Positions 6,997-15,428 of a DNA stretch of 64,000 nucleotides are shown one piece after another. The DNA is from Maribellus sediminis (GTDB lineage: Bacteria > Bacteroidota > Bacteroidia > Bacteroidales > Prolixibacteraceae). The notes under the pieces were generated by a model. It did no database searches and was not told the origin of the DNA. It saw only the letters and a list, made by a program, of their open reading frames with translations. Location: the NCBI RefSeq assembly GCF_011799805.1, contig NZ_WXUB01000007.1:1-64000 (forward strand), in the 5' to 3' direction. Numbering within the stretch: position 1 is the first letter of the stretch; every line of letters starts with the position of its first letter. The position numbers and the translations under genes are program-made.

Positions 6997-8403
6997 CTAC
7001 ATATATTTATATCCTACCGGTGATGAATCTTGTTTGTACTCGATCAGCGCATTAACTATTTTGTCAAATAGTTCCTGGGTTCCGGCGTAGCCCAGGTGTT
7101 TAATGCGCTGTCCGCCGATACGGTCGTGAATTGGAAATCCAACACGGATAATCGGGATACCCAGTTCGCGGGCGATGTAATATCCTTTGCTGTGCCCGAT
7201 CAGAATATCAGGTTTGTTACTTTGGCACCATTCTTTTATCGACTCGAAATCGTAGCCTTCACGAACAGTGATTTTATTCCCGTTCTCGGGACAGTATTTC
7301 AAAATTTCCTGTTCGAGCAAACCACTTTCGCCACCTGAAGCTGCCAGTGCAATTTCAATCCCGATCTCGTCGAGGAAGGCACACATGCCTACCACAAAAT
7401 CTTCTTCGCCGTAAACCACGGCTTTCTTTCCGAATACATATTTGTGGGCATCGACGTAGGCATCAATCAGGCGGCCACGTTGTTTGGTGTATTTTTCTGG
7501 CGTTTTCTTTCCCGAAAGTTTTTCGAGTTCTTCAAAAAAGCTGTCGGTTTGAGTGATCCCGATTGGCATAGGCAAACGTACAAGCGGCACATCCATTTGC
7601 TTTTCAAGGTACTGTGCCCCGGTTTTTGTGACATTCAGATTTTTTACCCGGCCACTCAGTTTTCCAAGATTCAGCACGGTACCGAATTCGATGGAAGCTT
7701 TGGCAGAACCGCTTTTTTCAACTTCCTCTATTGTGGTTCCGCCTTCGGGAATACGTTTGTAAGTATCCCAAACCGGGTTATCCAGACTCTCGGAATAATC
7801 AGGAAGAATGGCCGTTTCAAGACCAAAATCAGCAACTATTTCTTTTAAAAGACGAATATCTTCTGTTGAAATAAAGCCCGGGAAAAGGTTGATATGGTTT
7901 CCGGGAGCAGCTTTTTTAGCAAACTTGCGAACTACCGACGCAACAGCTTCATGAAAACCGTCGATGTGCGTGCCCTGGTAACTGGGTGTTGAAGCCACAA
8001 CAAATTCTGTTTTGCCATCAAAATCCTCACTTTTCAGCTCATGAAGAAAAAGCGTTACATCATCACCGATGGTTTCACTGAGGCAGGTGGTAGAAATTCC
8101 AATAATTTTGGGCTTGTATTGATTGATAATATTCTGAGCCGCAAGTTTAAAATTTCTGTCACCTCCGAAAATAGTGGAATCCTGGGTGAAATTTGATGAA
8201 GCAATATCGATGGGTTCTTTATAATGGCTGATCAGGTAGCGGCGAATGTACGTGGCACAGCCCTGCGAGCCGTGAATAAGCGGAACACAGCCTTCAAAAC
8301 CTTTGTAAGCCACGCTGGCACCAAGCGGCGAACACAATTTACATGCGTTTTGTGTGGCTTTGTAATCTGTACCTTTATGTAATACTTTATTTGTTTCGAA
8401 CAT
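6997..8403 (-). CDS. nifN: Cofactor scaffold protein NifN
   Basis: Beta-like subunit of the NifEN scaffold on which NifB-co is matured to FeMo-cofactor. The 468-residue sequence has the NifK-like N-terminus NACKLCSPLGASVAYKGFEGC, IHGSQGCATYIRR and STTCLSETIGDD, carrying the ligands of the NifEN [4Fe-4S] cluster. The later segments GHSKGYYIARELGIPIIRVGFP and DRIGGQRIKHLGYAG are NifN/NifK family hallmarks. It begins 6 bases after nifE and is translated with it. Confidence 0.95.
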   Translation of the reverse strand: MFETNKVLHKGTDYKATQNACKLCSPLGASVAYKGFEGCVPLIHGSQGCATYIRRYLISHYKEPIDIASSNFTQDSTIFGGDRNFKLAAQNIINQYKPKIIGISTTCLSETIGDDVTLFLHELKSEDFDGKTEFVVASTPSYQGTHIDGFHEAVASVVRKFAKKAAPGNHINLFPGFISTEDIRLLKEIVADFGLETAILPDYSESLDNPVWDTYKRIPEGGTTIEEVEKSGSAKASIEFGTVLNLGKLSGRVKNLNVTKTGAQYLEKQMDVPLVRLPMPIGITQTDSFFEELEKLSGKKTPEKYTKQRGRLIDAYVDAHKYVFGKKAVVYGEEDFVVGMCAFLDEIGIEIALAASGGESGLLEQEILKYCPENGNKITVREGYDFESIKEWCQSNKPDILIGHSKGYYIARELGIPIIRVGFPIHDRIGGQRIKHLGYAGTQELFDKIVNALIEYKQDSSPVGYKYM

Positions 8404-8409
8404 GGCTGT

Positions 8410-9738
8410 CTATTTTATGAATTTCCAAACCGGGCTGGTTACCGACGCATACACTTCTTTTGCAAAGTTCATCATACCGACATAGCCGGCGAGTGCTTCC
8501 TTGCGTTCGTGGTTGTGGTCGCAGAACCCGAGACCGAGTTTGTGTGCAATCGGGCGTTCTTTAACACCACCGATGAACAGGTTTGCCCCGGTGAGTTTTA
8601 CAAATTCCGAAAGTTCATTCGGATTTGAGTCATCAACGATTATGGTTCCATCGTCGCAAAGTTCTTTCAGCAGTTTGTAATCGTCGGTATTACCGGTTTG
8701 CGATCCAACCACCACTGTTTTCATTCCGATCAGTCGCAGCGCTTTCACCAGCGAAATGGCTTTAAATGCACCGCCAACATAAATGGCTGCTTTCTTTCCT
8801 TCCAGTTTCTGACGGTAAGGTTGCAGTGCCGGAAGTAATTTTGAGATTTCATCGCGAACCAGTGTACGGGCTTTTTCCATCATCTCCTCATCTTTGAAAT
8901 AACGGGCCACTTCGTACAAAGCATCCGACATGTCTTCGATTCCGAAGTAGGAAACTTTCATAAACGGGATCCCGTATTTTTCTTTCATGTCTTTGGCAAG
9001 ATGGACCATCGATCCGGAACATTGTACCACATTGAGTGTGGCCTTGTGTGCGCGGCGAATTTCGGCTACACGACCATCTCCGGTCATGCACGAAACCAGC
9101 TCAACTCCAAGCTTTCTGTAATATTCAGCAAGAATCCAGAGTTCACCGGCGAGGTTAAAATCCCCCAAAATGTTGATGGAGTATTTCGAAGGTGTGTAAG
9201 AATCGTCGGTTCCCACCAGTTTTGAAATGGCATCGCAGGCAATTTTGTAGCCATCCTTTTTGGTTCCGTTAAAACCTTCCGACATTACCGGAATAACATC
9301 GATTCCTTTTTCACGAGTCACCTGGCGGCAAACGGCTTCCACATCATCACCGATAACACCAATTATACAGGTTGAAAAAACAAAGGCAGCTTTGGGTTGA
9401 TGTTTGTCGATTAACTCGCAGAGGGAATGATATAATTTTTTCTCACCTCCAAACACCACATCTTTTTCTTTTAAATCGGTGGTAAAACTCAGGCGGTGAA
9501 GTTGCGGTCCTGATGAAAGCGCACCACGGATATCCCAGGTGTATGAAGCACAACCTACGGGGCCGTGAATGACGTGAAGTGCATCGGCTATCGGGTATAA
9601 TACCACCCTCGAACCACAAAACACACACGCACGCTGGCTAACTGAACCGGCCAGACTATTCTTTTCACAGGCAACTTCTGCGCTGTTTTTCCCTTTGGTT
9701 ACAATTTGAGTTTCGCGGTCTTTTAAAAAACTGTTCAT
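8410..9738 (-). CDS. nifE: Cofactor scaffold protein NifE
   Basis: Alpha-like subunit of the NifEN scaffold. The 442-residue protein has GSVSQRACVFCGSRVVLYP (C38 and an extra C41), IHGPVGCASYTWDIRG (C63) and VFSTCIIGVIGDD, the cysteine pattern of NifE. It lacks the FeMo-co His of NifD in an HSxDYxGPY context, and ends GLGFCDHNHERKEALAGYVG, as NifE does. It precedes nifN by 6 bases and is separated from nifK by a gap containing a strong hairpin. Confidence 0.95.
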   Translation of the reverse strand: MNSFLKDRETQIVTKGKNSAEVACEKNSLAGSVSQRACVFCGSRVVLYPIADALHVIHGPVGCASYTWDIRGALSSGPQLHRLSFTTDLKEKDVVFGGEKKLYHSLCELIDKHQPKAAFVFSTCIIGVIGDDVEAVCRQVTREKGIDVIPVMSEGFNGTKKDGYKIACDAISKLVGTDDSYTPSKYSINILGDFNLAGELWILAEYYRKLGVELVSCMTGDGRVAEIRRAHKATLNVVQCSGSMVHLAKDMKEKYGIPFMKVSYFGIEDMSDALYEVARYFKDEEMMEKARTLVRDEISKLLPALQPYRQKLEGKKAAIYVGGAFKAISLVKALRLIGMKTVVVGSQTGNTDDYKLLKELCDDGTIIVDDSNPNELSEFVKLTGANLFIGGVKERPIAHKLGLGFCDHNHERKEALAGYVGMMNFAKEVYASVTSPVWKFIK

Positions 9739-9760
9739 GATGCACTTGTTTTAAAGATGA

Positions 9761-9789
9761 CCTCCCGGGAAAACGAGCTCCCCGGGAGG
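9761..9789. repeat. GC-rich hairpin between nifK and nifE
   Basis: CCTCCCGGG (9761-9769) and CCCGGGAGG (9781-9789) are perfect 9-bp complements with an 11-base loop. It sits in the 73-base nifK-nifE gap. No T-run follows, so partial termination or 3'-end protection of the nifHI1I2DK message is more likely than full termination. Confidence 0.75.
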
Positions 9790-9811
9790 AGAGGTAGTTA
9801 TTGTTGTTTAG

Positions 9812-11194
9812 TTACATAACCAACTCGAAAGACTCTTCCGGAGCAGTGGCATCCTGTTGGTCCATGATCACTCCGAGCATTTTCTCGAGAATACGAATGG
9901 CTCCCTGGTAACCAACTGTAGGGAAGTAGCTGTGACCAATGCGGTCGAGGATCGGGAATCCCATGCGAACAAAAGGAATACCTTCGTCGCGAGAAATGTA
10001 TTTACCGTAAGTGTTACCGATCAACAGATCCACCGGCTCTTCCTTGATCCACTGATGCATCAGGAACATATCGGCCTGCGGGCCGTTTTTGTATTTGGCT
10101 TCCGGTACTTTTTCGCTCAGAATCGAGGCCATGCGTTTATCGAAAACTTTACCCGGAGTTCCTGAAACAATGTAAACCGGTTTCATATCCAGGTCAACCA
10201 GGAATTCAGTCAATGGGATCAGTGTATCAGGATCGCCGAAAAGAGCTACACGCTTACCATATAAATACTGGTGCATGTCGGTGATCACGTCAACCAGGCG
10301 TCCGCGTTCTTCTGTAATGACTTCAGGAATAGAAATTTTGCCGGCCAGCGACAATTCCTGAATGAAACGGTCGGTAGCTTTTAATCCGATTGGCACTTCA
10401 GTAAGGCTGAACGGCACTTTGCATTTGTTGTCGAGCATTACAGCAGCGCTTTTAGCACCCCACTCGCCCATGGCAACGGTTTTCATGCTGTTTCCCATGC
10501 TTGCAATTTCTTCCACGGTGGTTCCACCTTTGGGATACATTTTATATTCACCGGTCATTGGCGTATCAAGCACATCGGAAGTATCAGGCAAAAGCACGGT
10601 TTTAATATCCATTAAACCTGCAATTCTTTTCAATTCGCGCATATCAGAAGGCTCCACCCAACCTGAAAGCAGGTTTACCTGACGGATTTTTTCTTCGGTG
10701 TTGTAGGCGAAATACTTCACAAAAGCCTCCAGCATGTTGGCATATCCGGTTACGTGAGAACCAACATAACTAGGTGTTGATGCCTGAACCACGTGTTTTC
10801 CTTCCGGAATTTTACCATCGTCGAGTGCTTTTTTTACAATCTGTCCAAGGTCGTCACCGATGGTTTCTGAAAGACAGGTTGAGTGCACTGCGATGATATC
10901 AGGTTCGTAAATGGTAAAAATATTATCGATCGCCTGCAAAAGGTTGGCCTGACCGCCGAATACCGAAGAACCTTCAGTAAACGAACTGGTTGCAGCCATT
11001 ACCGGTTCTTTGTAGTGGCGTGTCAAAGCGCTACGGTGATACGAACAGCAGCCCTGTGAACCGTGGCTGTGTGGTAAACATCCGTGCACTCCGAGTGCTG
11101 CGTACATTGCACCAACCGGCTGGCAGGTTTTTGCCGGGTTTACTGTTAATGCTTTTCTCTCTTTTACGTTGCTTGTTGTATGTCGTAATAACAT
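9812..11194 (-). CDS. nifK: Nitrogenase MoFe protein beta subunit NifK
   Basis: Beta subunit of dinitrogenase, providing half of the P-cluster ligands. At 460 residues it has the short N-terminus of anaerobe-type NifK (about 45 residues shorter than the Azotobacter form). P-cluster cysteines are C24 (PAKTCQPVGAMYA), C49 (HGSQGCCSYHR) and C107 (VHSTCLSETIGDD). SSFTEGSSVFGG and DRIGHSYFPTVGYQGA are further NifK signatures. It follows nifD by 113 bases, a gap with no detectable gene. Confidence 0.97.
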   Translation of the reverse strand: MLLRHTTSNVKERKALTVNPAKTCQPVGAMYAALGVHGCLPHSHGSQGCCSYHRSALTRHYKEPVMAATSSFTEGSSVFGGQANLLQAIDNIFTIYEPDIIAVHSTCLSETIGDDLGQIVKKALDDGKIPEGKHVVQASTPSYVGSHVTGYANMLEAFVKYFAYNTEEKIRQVNLLSGWVEPSDMRELKRIAGLMDIKTVLLPDTSDVLDTPMTGEYKMYPKGGTTVEEIASMGNSMKTVAMGEWGAKSAAVMLDNKCKVPFSLTEVPIGLKATDRFIQELSLAGKISIPEVITEERGRLVDVITDMHQYLYGKRVALFGDPDTLIPLTEFLVDLDMKPVYIVSGTPGKVFDKRMASILSEKVPEAKYKNGPQADMFLMHQWIKEEPVDLLIGNTYGKYISRDEGIPFVRMGFPILDRIGHSYFPTVGYQGAIRILEKMLGVIMDQQDATAPEESFELVM

Positions 11195-11307
11195 GATAAT
11201 TTCATTCGTTTAAATTATTAACTTAAAAAGGCAACTCATGTAACTCCCATTAATTCTTCATCCTTGTACAATATCAGATCGGATATAATGGTCGTTTCCT
11301 CCTAATT

Positions 11308-12939
11308 TTATGAGTCATAAGTAACACTTCCCACTATTTCCGGCTCATGTTTCCAGGGAGCATCAACCAGTTTCCAGATATCGGTACCAAGCATGCGCTC
11401 CATTTCTTTGTAGAAATTAATTGCACCGCCAAAAGCAGCGTATGGGCCACCGTAATCGTAAGAGTGAAGCTGTTTTAACGGAATTCCGTATTTCTGAACC
11501 ACATACTTTTCTTTAATACCCGCACAGAAAATGTCGGGTTTGTAGAACTCAATCAGTTTTTCAGTTTCCCAGTGGTTTACATCGTCGATTACCAGTGAAT
11601 TCTTTGACATATCAGGCATCATACCTTTGTAATCTCTGAATTCATAACCGCTCTCTTCGAGTTGGGCTTTTTTAGCCACGAGGTCGTCGCGGTAATTTTC
11701 ATCGTCTTTCGTTACACTCAGGTCTTCGATATTACGGGTATCGGCGTCAATTTTGATGTTAGGAATTACCTCGCGGCCTTCGTAGTCGTCGCGGTGAGCA
11801 AACTCGTAACCTGCAGAAACCACGCGAACTCCAAGTTCGGTAAACAATTCCTGGTAGTGGTGAGCACGTGATCCACCTACAAACATCATGGCCAGTTTTC
11901 CTTCCACTTTAGGTTTAACAAGGTCGGCAACAGCTTTTACTTTAGCCGATTCGCGGGCGATAACCACTTCCACTTTTTCTGATAATTCTTTATCTCCAAA
12001 GTAATCGGCAATTTTTCGCAGTGTTTTAGCCGTAGCATCAGCTCCAATAAAGTTCACTTTGATCCATGGAATACCGTATTTTTCTTCCATCATCTCAGCA
12101 ATGTAGTTGATGGAACGGTGACACATTACCATGTTCAGGTCGGCGGTGTGCGAGTAAGCAAAACTTTCGACAGTTGAGTTACCGCTATAAGTTGAAAGCA
12201 GTGTAAGACCGCACTCTTCGAATATTCTTTCAATTTCGAAAGCATCACCACCAATGTTGTATTCACCCAAAAGGTTCACCTGAAATTTTCCGGTGCGCGG
12301 ACGATCTGTGTTACCCACAACATGTTTAAAGATTCCGTTATTGGCAATGTGGTGACCGGCCGACTGCGAAACTCCGCGGTAACCTTCGCAGCTAAAACCA
12401 AAGATGTTGATTCCAAGCTCCGCCTTCATTTCACGTGCTACCGAGTGAACGTCGTCACCGATCAAACCAACCGGACAGGTTGAAAAGATACCAATTGAAC
12501 TTGGATTAAATATTTCAAAAGCTTCGCGGATGGCGTTTTTCAGTTTTTCTTCTCCACCGAATACAATGTTTTCGTCCTGCATATCGGTAGAAAAAGCATA
12601 GGTCATAAAATTGGGATCGCCCTTTTCGGCACGCGTTTGGTTACGCCTTGTCAACCAGGCATAAAAACTACATCCGATCGGTCCGTGAACCAGGTTTATA
12701 ATGTCGCGTGTTGGCCCGAGAACCACACCTTTACACCCTGCATAAGTACATCCTCTCTGTGTAATAATCCCAGGAATGGTACGAACGTTGGCAAGAATTT
12801 CCTGACCTTCGGCAGGATCGTTTATGATCATTGCCTTGTCTCTTTTCTTTGCCACTTTTCGCGGGTATTTCTTCAGCATCTCCTCTTTAAATTCCGAGGG
12901 ATCCGGTAATCCGTTTATATAATTTTTTTTGTTCGGCAT
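11308..12939 (-). CDS. nifD: Nitrogenase MoFe protein alpha subunit NifD
   Basis: Catalytic subunit that holds FeMo-cofactor. P-cluster cysteines C64 (QRGCTYAGCKGVV), C90 (VHGPIGCSFYAW) and C155 (FSTCPVGLIGDD) are present, as are FeMo-co ligands C273 (VMCHRSINY) and H492 (LHSYDYGGPY), and the second-sphere Q192/H196 (GVSQSAGHH). The protein is 543 residues, longer than the roughly 490 of the Azotobacter type, because of an insertion at about 388-445 (DADTRNIEDLSVTKDDEN onward). That insertion and the associated nifI genes mark it as a group II/III anaerobe-type Mo-nitrogenase, not a V or Fe-only one; no delta-subunit gene is present. Confidence 0.97.
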   Translation of the reverse strand: MPNKKNYINGLPDPSEFKEEMLKKYPRKVAKKRDKAMIINDPAEGQEILANVRTIPGIITQRGCTYAGCKGVVLGPTRDIINLVHGPIGCSFYAWLTRRNQTRAEKGDPNFMTYAFSTDMQDENIVFGGEEKLKNAIREAFEIFNPSSIGIFSTCPVGLIGDDVHSVAREMKAELGINIFGFSCEGYRGVSQSAGHHIANNGIFKHVVGNTDRPRTGKFQVNLLGEYNIGGDAFEIERIFEECGLTLLSTYSGNSTVESFAYSHTADLNMVMCHRSINYIAEMMEEKYGIPWIKVNFIGADATAKTLRKIADYFGDKELSEKVEVVIARESAKVKAVADLVKPKVEGKLAMMFVGGSRAHHYQELFTELGVRVVSAGYEFAHRDDYEGREVIPNIKIDADTRNIEDLSVTKDDENYRDDLVAKKAQLEESGYEFRDYKGMMPDMSKNSLVIDDVNHWETEKLIEFYKPDIFCAGIKEKYVVQKYGIPLKQLHSYDYGGPYAAFGGAINFYKEMERMLGTDIWKLVDAPWKHEPEIVGSVTYDS

Positions 12940-12956
12940 AATATTGTCTTTACTAA

Positions 12957-13331
12957 TTAAAGAATAGTCGTTCCTGTTTCGCCGGTACGAACACGGAATG
13001 CATCGTCCAGTGGAAGTACAAAGATTTTTCCGTCGCCGGGAGCAGGTGTTTGATTAACCTCGATAATTGTATCGATTGTTAATTGCACATTGTGGTCGGA
13101 AACCGCAATATTGAGTACACGCTGAGGTCTGAGCCTGGGTTCTTTTCCGAGATGGGTAAGTGCTTCAGGCATATCCTGCTTGGCACCTTCCATCACTTTG
13201 GCATCCCAAAAACCTTTTCCGCGTCCGAAAACTTTTCCGGTTGCAGTCATCGATGTGATGCCGGCTTCAGTCAAAGCCTTTTTTGTTTCGTTCATTTTAT
13301 CGATGCGGATAATCGCTAATATCATCTTCAT
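12957..13331 (-). CDS. nifI2: Nitrogen-regulatory PII-like protein NifI2
   Basis: A 124-residue PII-family protein. With NifI1 it forms a complex that binds dinitrogenase and blocks nitrogenase activity when fixed nitrogen is available, relieved by 2-oxoglutarate and ATP (known from methanogens). The sequence begins MKMILAIIRIDKMNETKKAL and has a T-loop region FGRGKGFWDAKVMEGAKQ and the B-loop/C-loop DGKIFVLPLDDAFRVRTGE. It is longer in the T-loop than NifI1. It lies 17 bases before nifD. Confidence 0.95.
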   Translation of the reverse strand: MKMILAIIRIDKMNETKKALTEAGITSMTATGKVFGRGKGFWDAKVMEGAKQDMPEALTHLGKEPRLRPQRVLNIAVSDHNVQLTIDTIIEVNQTPAPGDGKIFVLPLDDAFRVRTGETGTTIL

Positions 13332-13349
13332 AATCGTCTGATTTTAGGA

Positions 13350-13676
13350 TTATAATTCTTTTGTTCCGCGGCTGATGGTATAGGCCTCTTCAACTGAGGT
13401 TACAAAAATTTTCCCATCGCCGAATGCACCTTTAGGCTCGGTGCGCGCAGCTTCCATAATGGTGCTAATTGCGAAGTCTTTGTCCTCGTCTTTTATCACC
13501 ATGATCAACATTTCTTTTGGAAGTTCATCGTAGGTTATATCTCCGATTTTAATCCCGCGTTGTTTTCCACGTCCCACAACAGGGATTTTGGTTACTGCAA
13601 TGTAACCGGCTTCGAATAACGCCTTCAAAACTTTACTTGATTTTTCAGGGCGAATTATGGCTCTTATCATTAACAT
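13350..13676 (-). CDS. nifI1: Nitrogen-regulatory PII-like protein NifI1
   Basis: A 108-residue PII-family protein starting MLMIRAIIRPEKSSKVLKAL with the VVGRGKQRGIKIG T-loop and the C-terminal FGDGKIFVTSVEEAYTISRG. Placement between nifH and nifI2 is diagnostic of NifI1 rather than GlnB/GlnK, and no amtB is nearby. It acts after translation as the ammonium switch-off partner of NifI2. It is 35 bases after nifH. Confidence 0.95.
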   Translation of the reverse strand: MLMIRAIIRPEKSSKVLKALFEAGYIAVTKIPVVGRGKQRGIKIGDITYDELPKEMLIMVIKDEDKDFAISTIMEAARTEPKGAFGDGKIFVTSVEEAYTISRGTKEL

Positions 13677-13711
13677 GGTTAGTCCTCCTTTTAAGTTGAT
13701 TTTTAAAATTA

Positions 13712-14554
<843 letters not shown>

Positions 14555-14578
14555 TTATTTTTCGTTTGGCAGACCTTT

Positions 14579-14594
14579 AACGATAGCTGTGCCA
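14579..14594 (-). promoter_or_regulatory. Candidate sigma-54 promoter of the nif operon
   Basis: The minus strand reads TGGCAC-AGCTA-TCGT (14594 to 14580). The -24 element TGGCAC is perfect and the spacing to the -12 element is correct, while the -12 element is TCGT instead of TTGC. It would start transcription about 14568, some 30 bases before the nifH ATG. A sigma-54 activator is encoded 0.9 kb upstream, which supports the call. Confidence 0.65.
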
Positions 14595-14702
14595 AAAAAC
14601 ATGTTAAAGAACACGTAGACCAAAAACTTCAATTCTATCACATTGAATATCTGTCGATTAAAAATTCAAAATTTTAATTGCGGGAGAAAAAACTTATTGT
14701 AA

Positions 14703-14821
14703 ATCCTACAAATATGTAGGATCGTCGAACCAACAGCACATTTAGGTGACACATTACACCAAGCACTGAATACCAAGCACATAACCTCACTTAACATAGG
14801 CTTAACCTACAATTTGGTAGG
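14703..14821. promoter_or_regulatory. nifH upstream region with paired CCTAC-N6-GTAGG sites and direct repeats
   Basis: Two 16-bp palindromes of the form CCTAC-N6-GTAGG lie at 14705-14720 (extended to ATCCTACA-N4-TGTAGGAT, 14703-14722) and 14806-14821. Between them ACCAAGCAC occurs twice (14758-14766 and 14772-14780), 14 bp apart. They sit about 110-240 bp upstream of the -24/-12 site, the usual distance for enhancer sites of a sigma-54 activator. They do not match the classic proteobacterial NifA site TGT-N10-ACA. Confidence 0.6.
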
Positions 14822-14901
14822 AAAAAAATTTACAGGATGATAGCGCATCAAAAGACGGTAAATCGTGTGAGGGAGTCGGAATACGGAAGATGTTTATGTT
14901 T

Positions 14902-15366
14902 TCAGACGATTAGGTTTTCCCAGAAATAATTGTTGGGATCGCATTCTTTGAATCCGGCCTTTTTATAAAGATTTTGGGCTTTGTAGTTGTCTTGCCGAAC
15001 TTCGAGATTGATACGGCAATAGCCATTCTCTATGGCATAATTCTCTATGGCTTTTAAAAGAAATAAGCCTACTCCCCTTTCCCGGAATTCAGGAGAAACA
15101 ATAAAATCGTGAATATTTATCAGCGGTTTGGCTTTCCAGGTCGAAAAGTTCAGGTTACAATTGGCAAGTGCCGCATATTTACCTTTTATTTCAACCAGAA
15201 AACCGAGATAAGCCTTGTGACGCCTCAGACCGCTAATTATTTTTGGTCCAAGCCCGTGAGGCATTTCTTCACCAATTCCCATATCATCGAGCATGTAGTC
15301 GTTCAGCAAACTTACTACTGCCACACAGTGATTGTCATTATTTAAGTCGACTTGTACGAGATGCAT
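14902..15366 (-). CDS. GNAT-family N-acetyltransferase
   Basis: A 154-residue acetyltransferase of the GNAT fold. The acetyl-CoA-binding motif A appears as FIVSPEFRERGVGLFLLKAI (R/Q-x-x-G-x-G/A type) and motif B as the NLYKKAGFKECDPNNYFWE tail. The substrate cannot be told. It lies between the NifA-like regulator (62 bases downstream of it on the same strand) and nifH, so it may be cotranscribed with the regulator; whether it has a nitrogen role is unknown. Confidence 0.85.
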   Translation of the reverse strand: MHLVQVDLNNDNHCVAVVSLLNDYMLDDMGIGEEMPHGLGPKIISGLRRHKAYLGFLVEIKGKYAALANCNLNFSTWKAKPLINIHDFIVSPEFRERGVGLFLLKAIENYAIENGYCRINLEVRQDNYKAQNLYKKAGFKECDPNNYFWENLIV

Positions 15367-15428
15367 GGTATTGAAATCTATAAGGATATAAAAGTAAACA
15401 GATTTTGTAAAATCGACATGAAGAAGCT

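Noticed and set aside
14703-14821. Classic NifA upstream activator site TGT-N10-ACA
   Set aside because: TGT and ACA words are present but none has the 10-base spacing.
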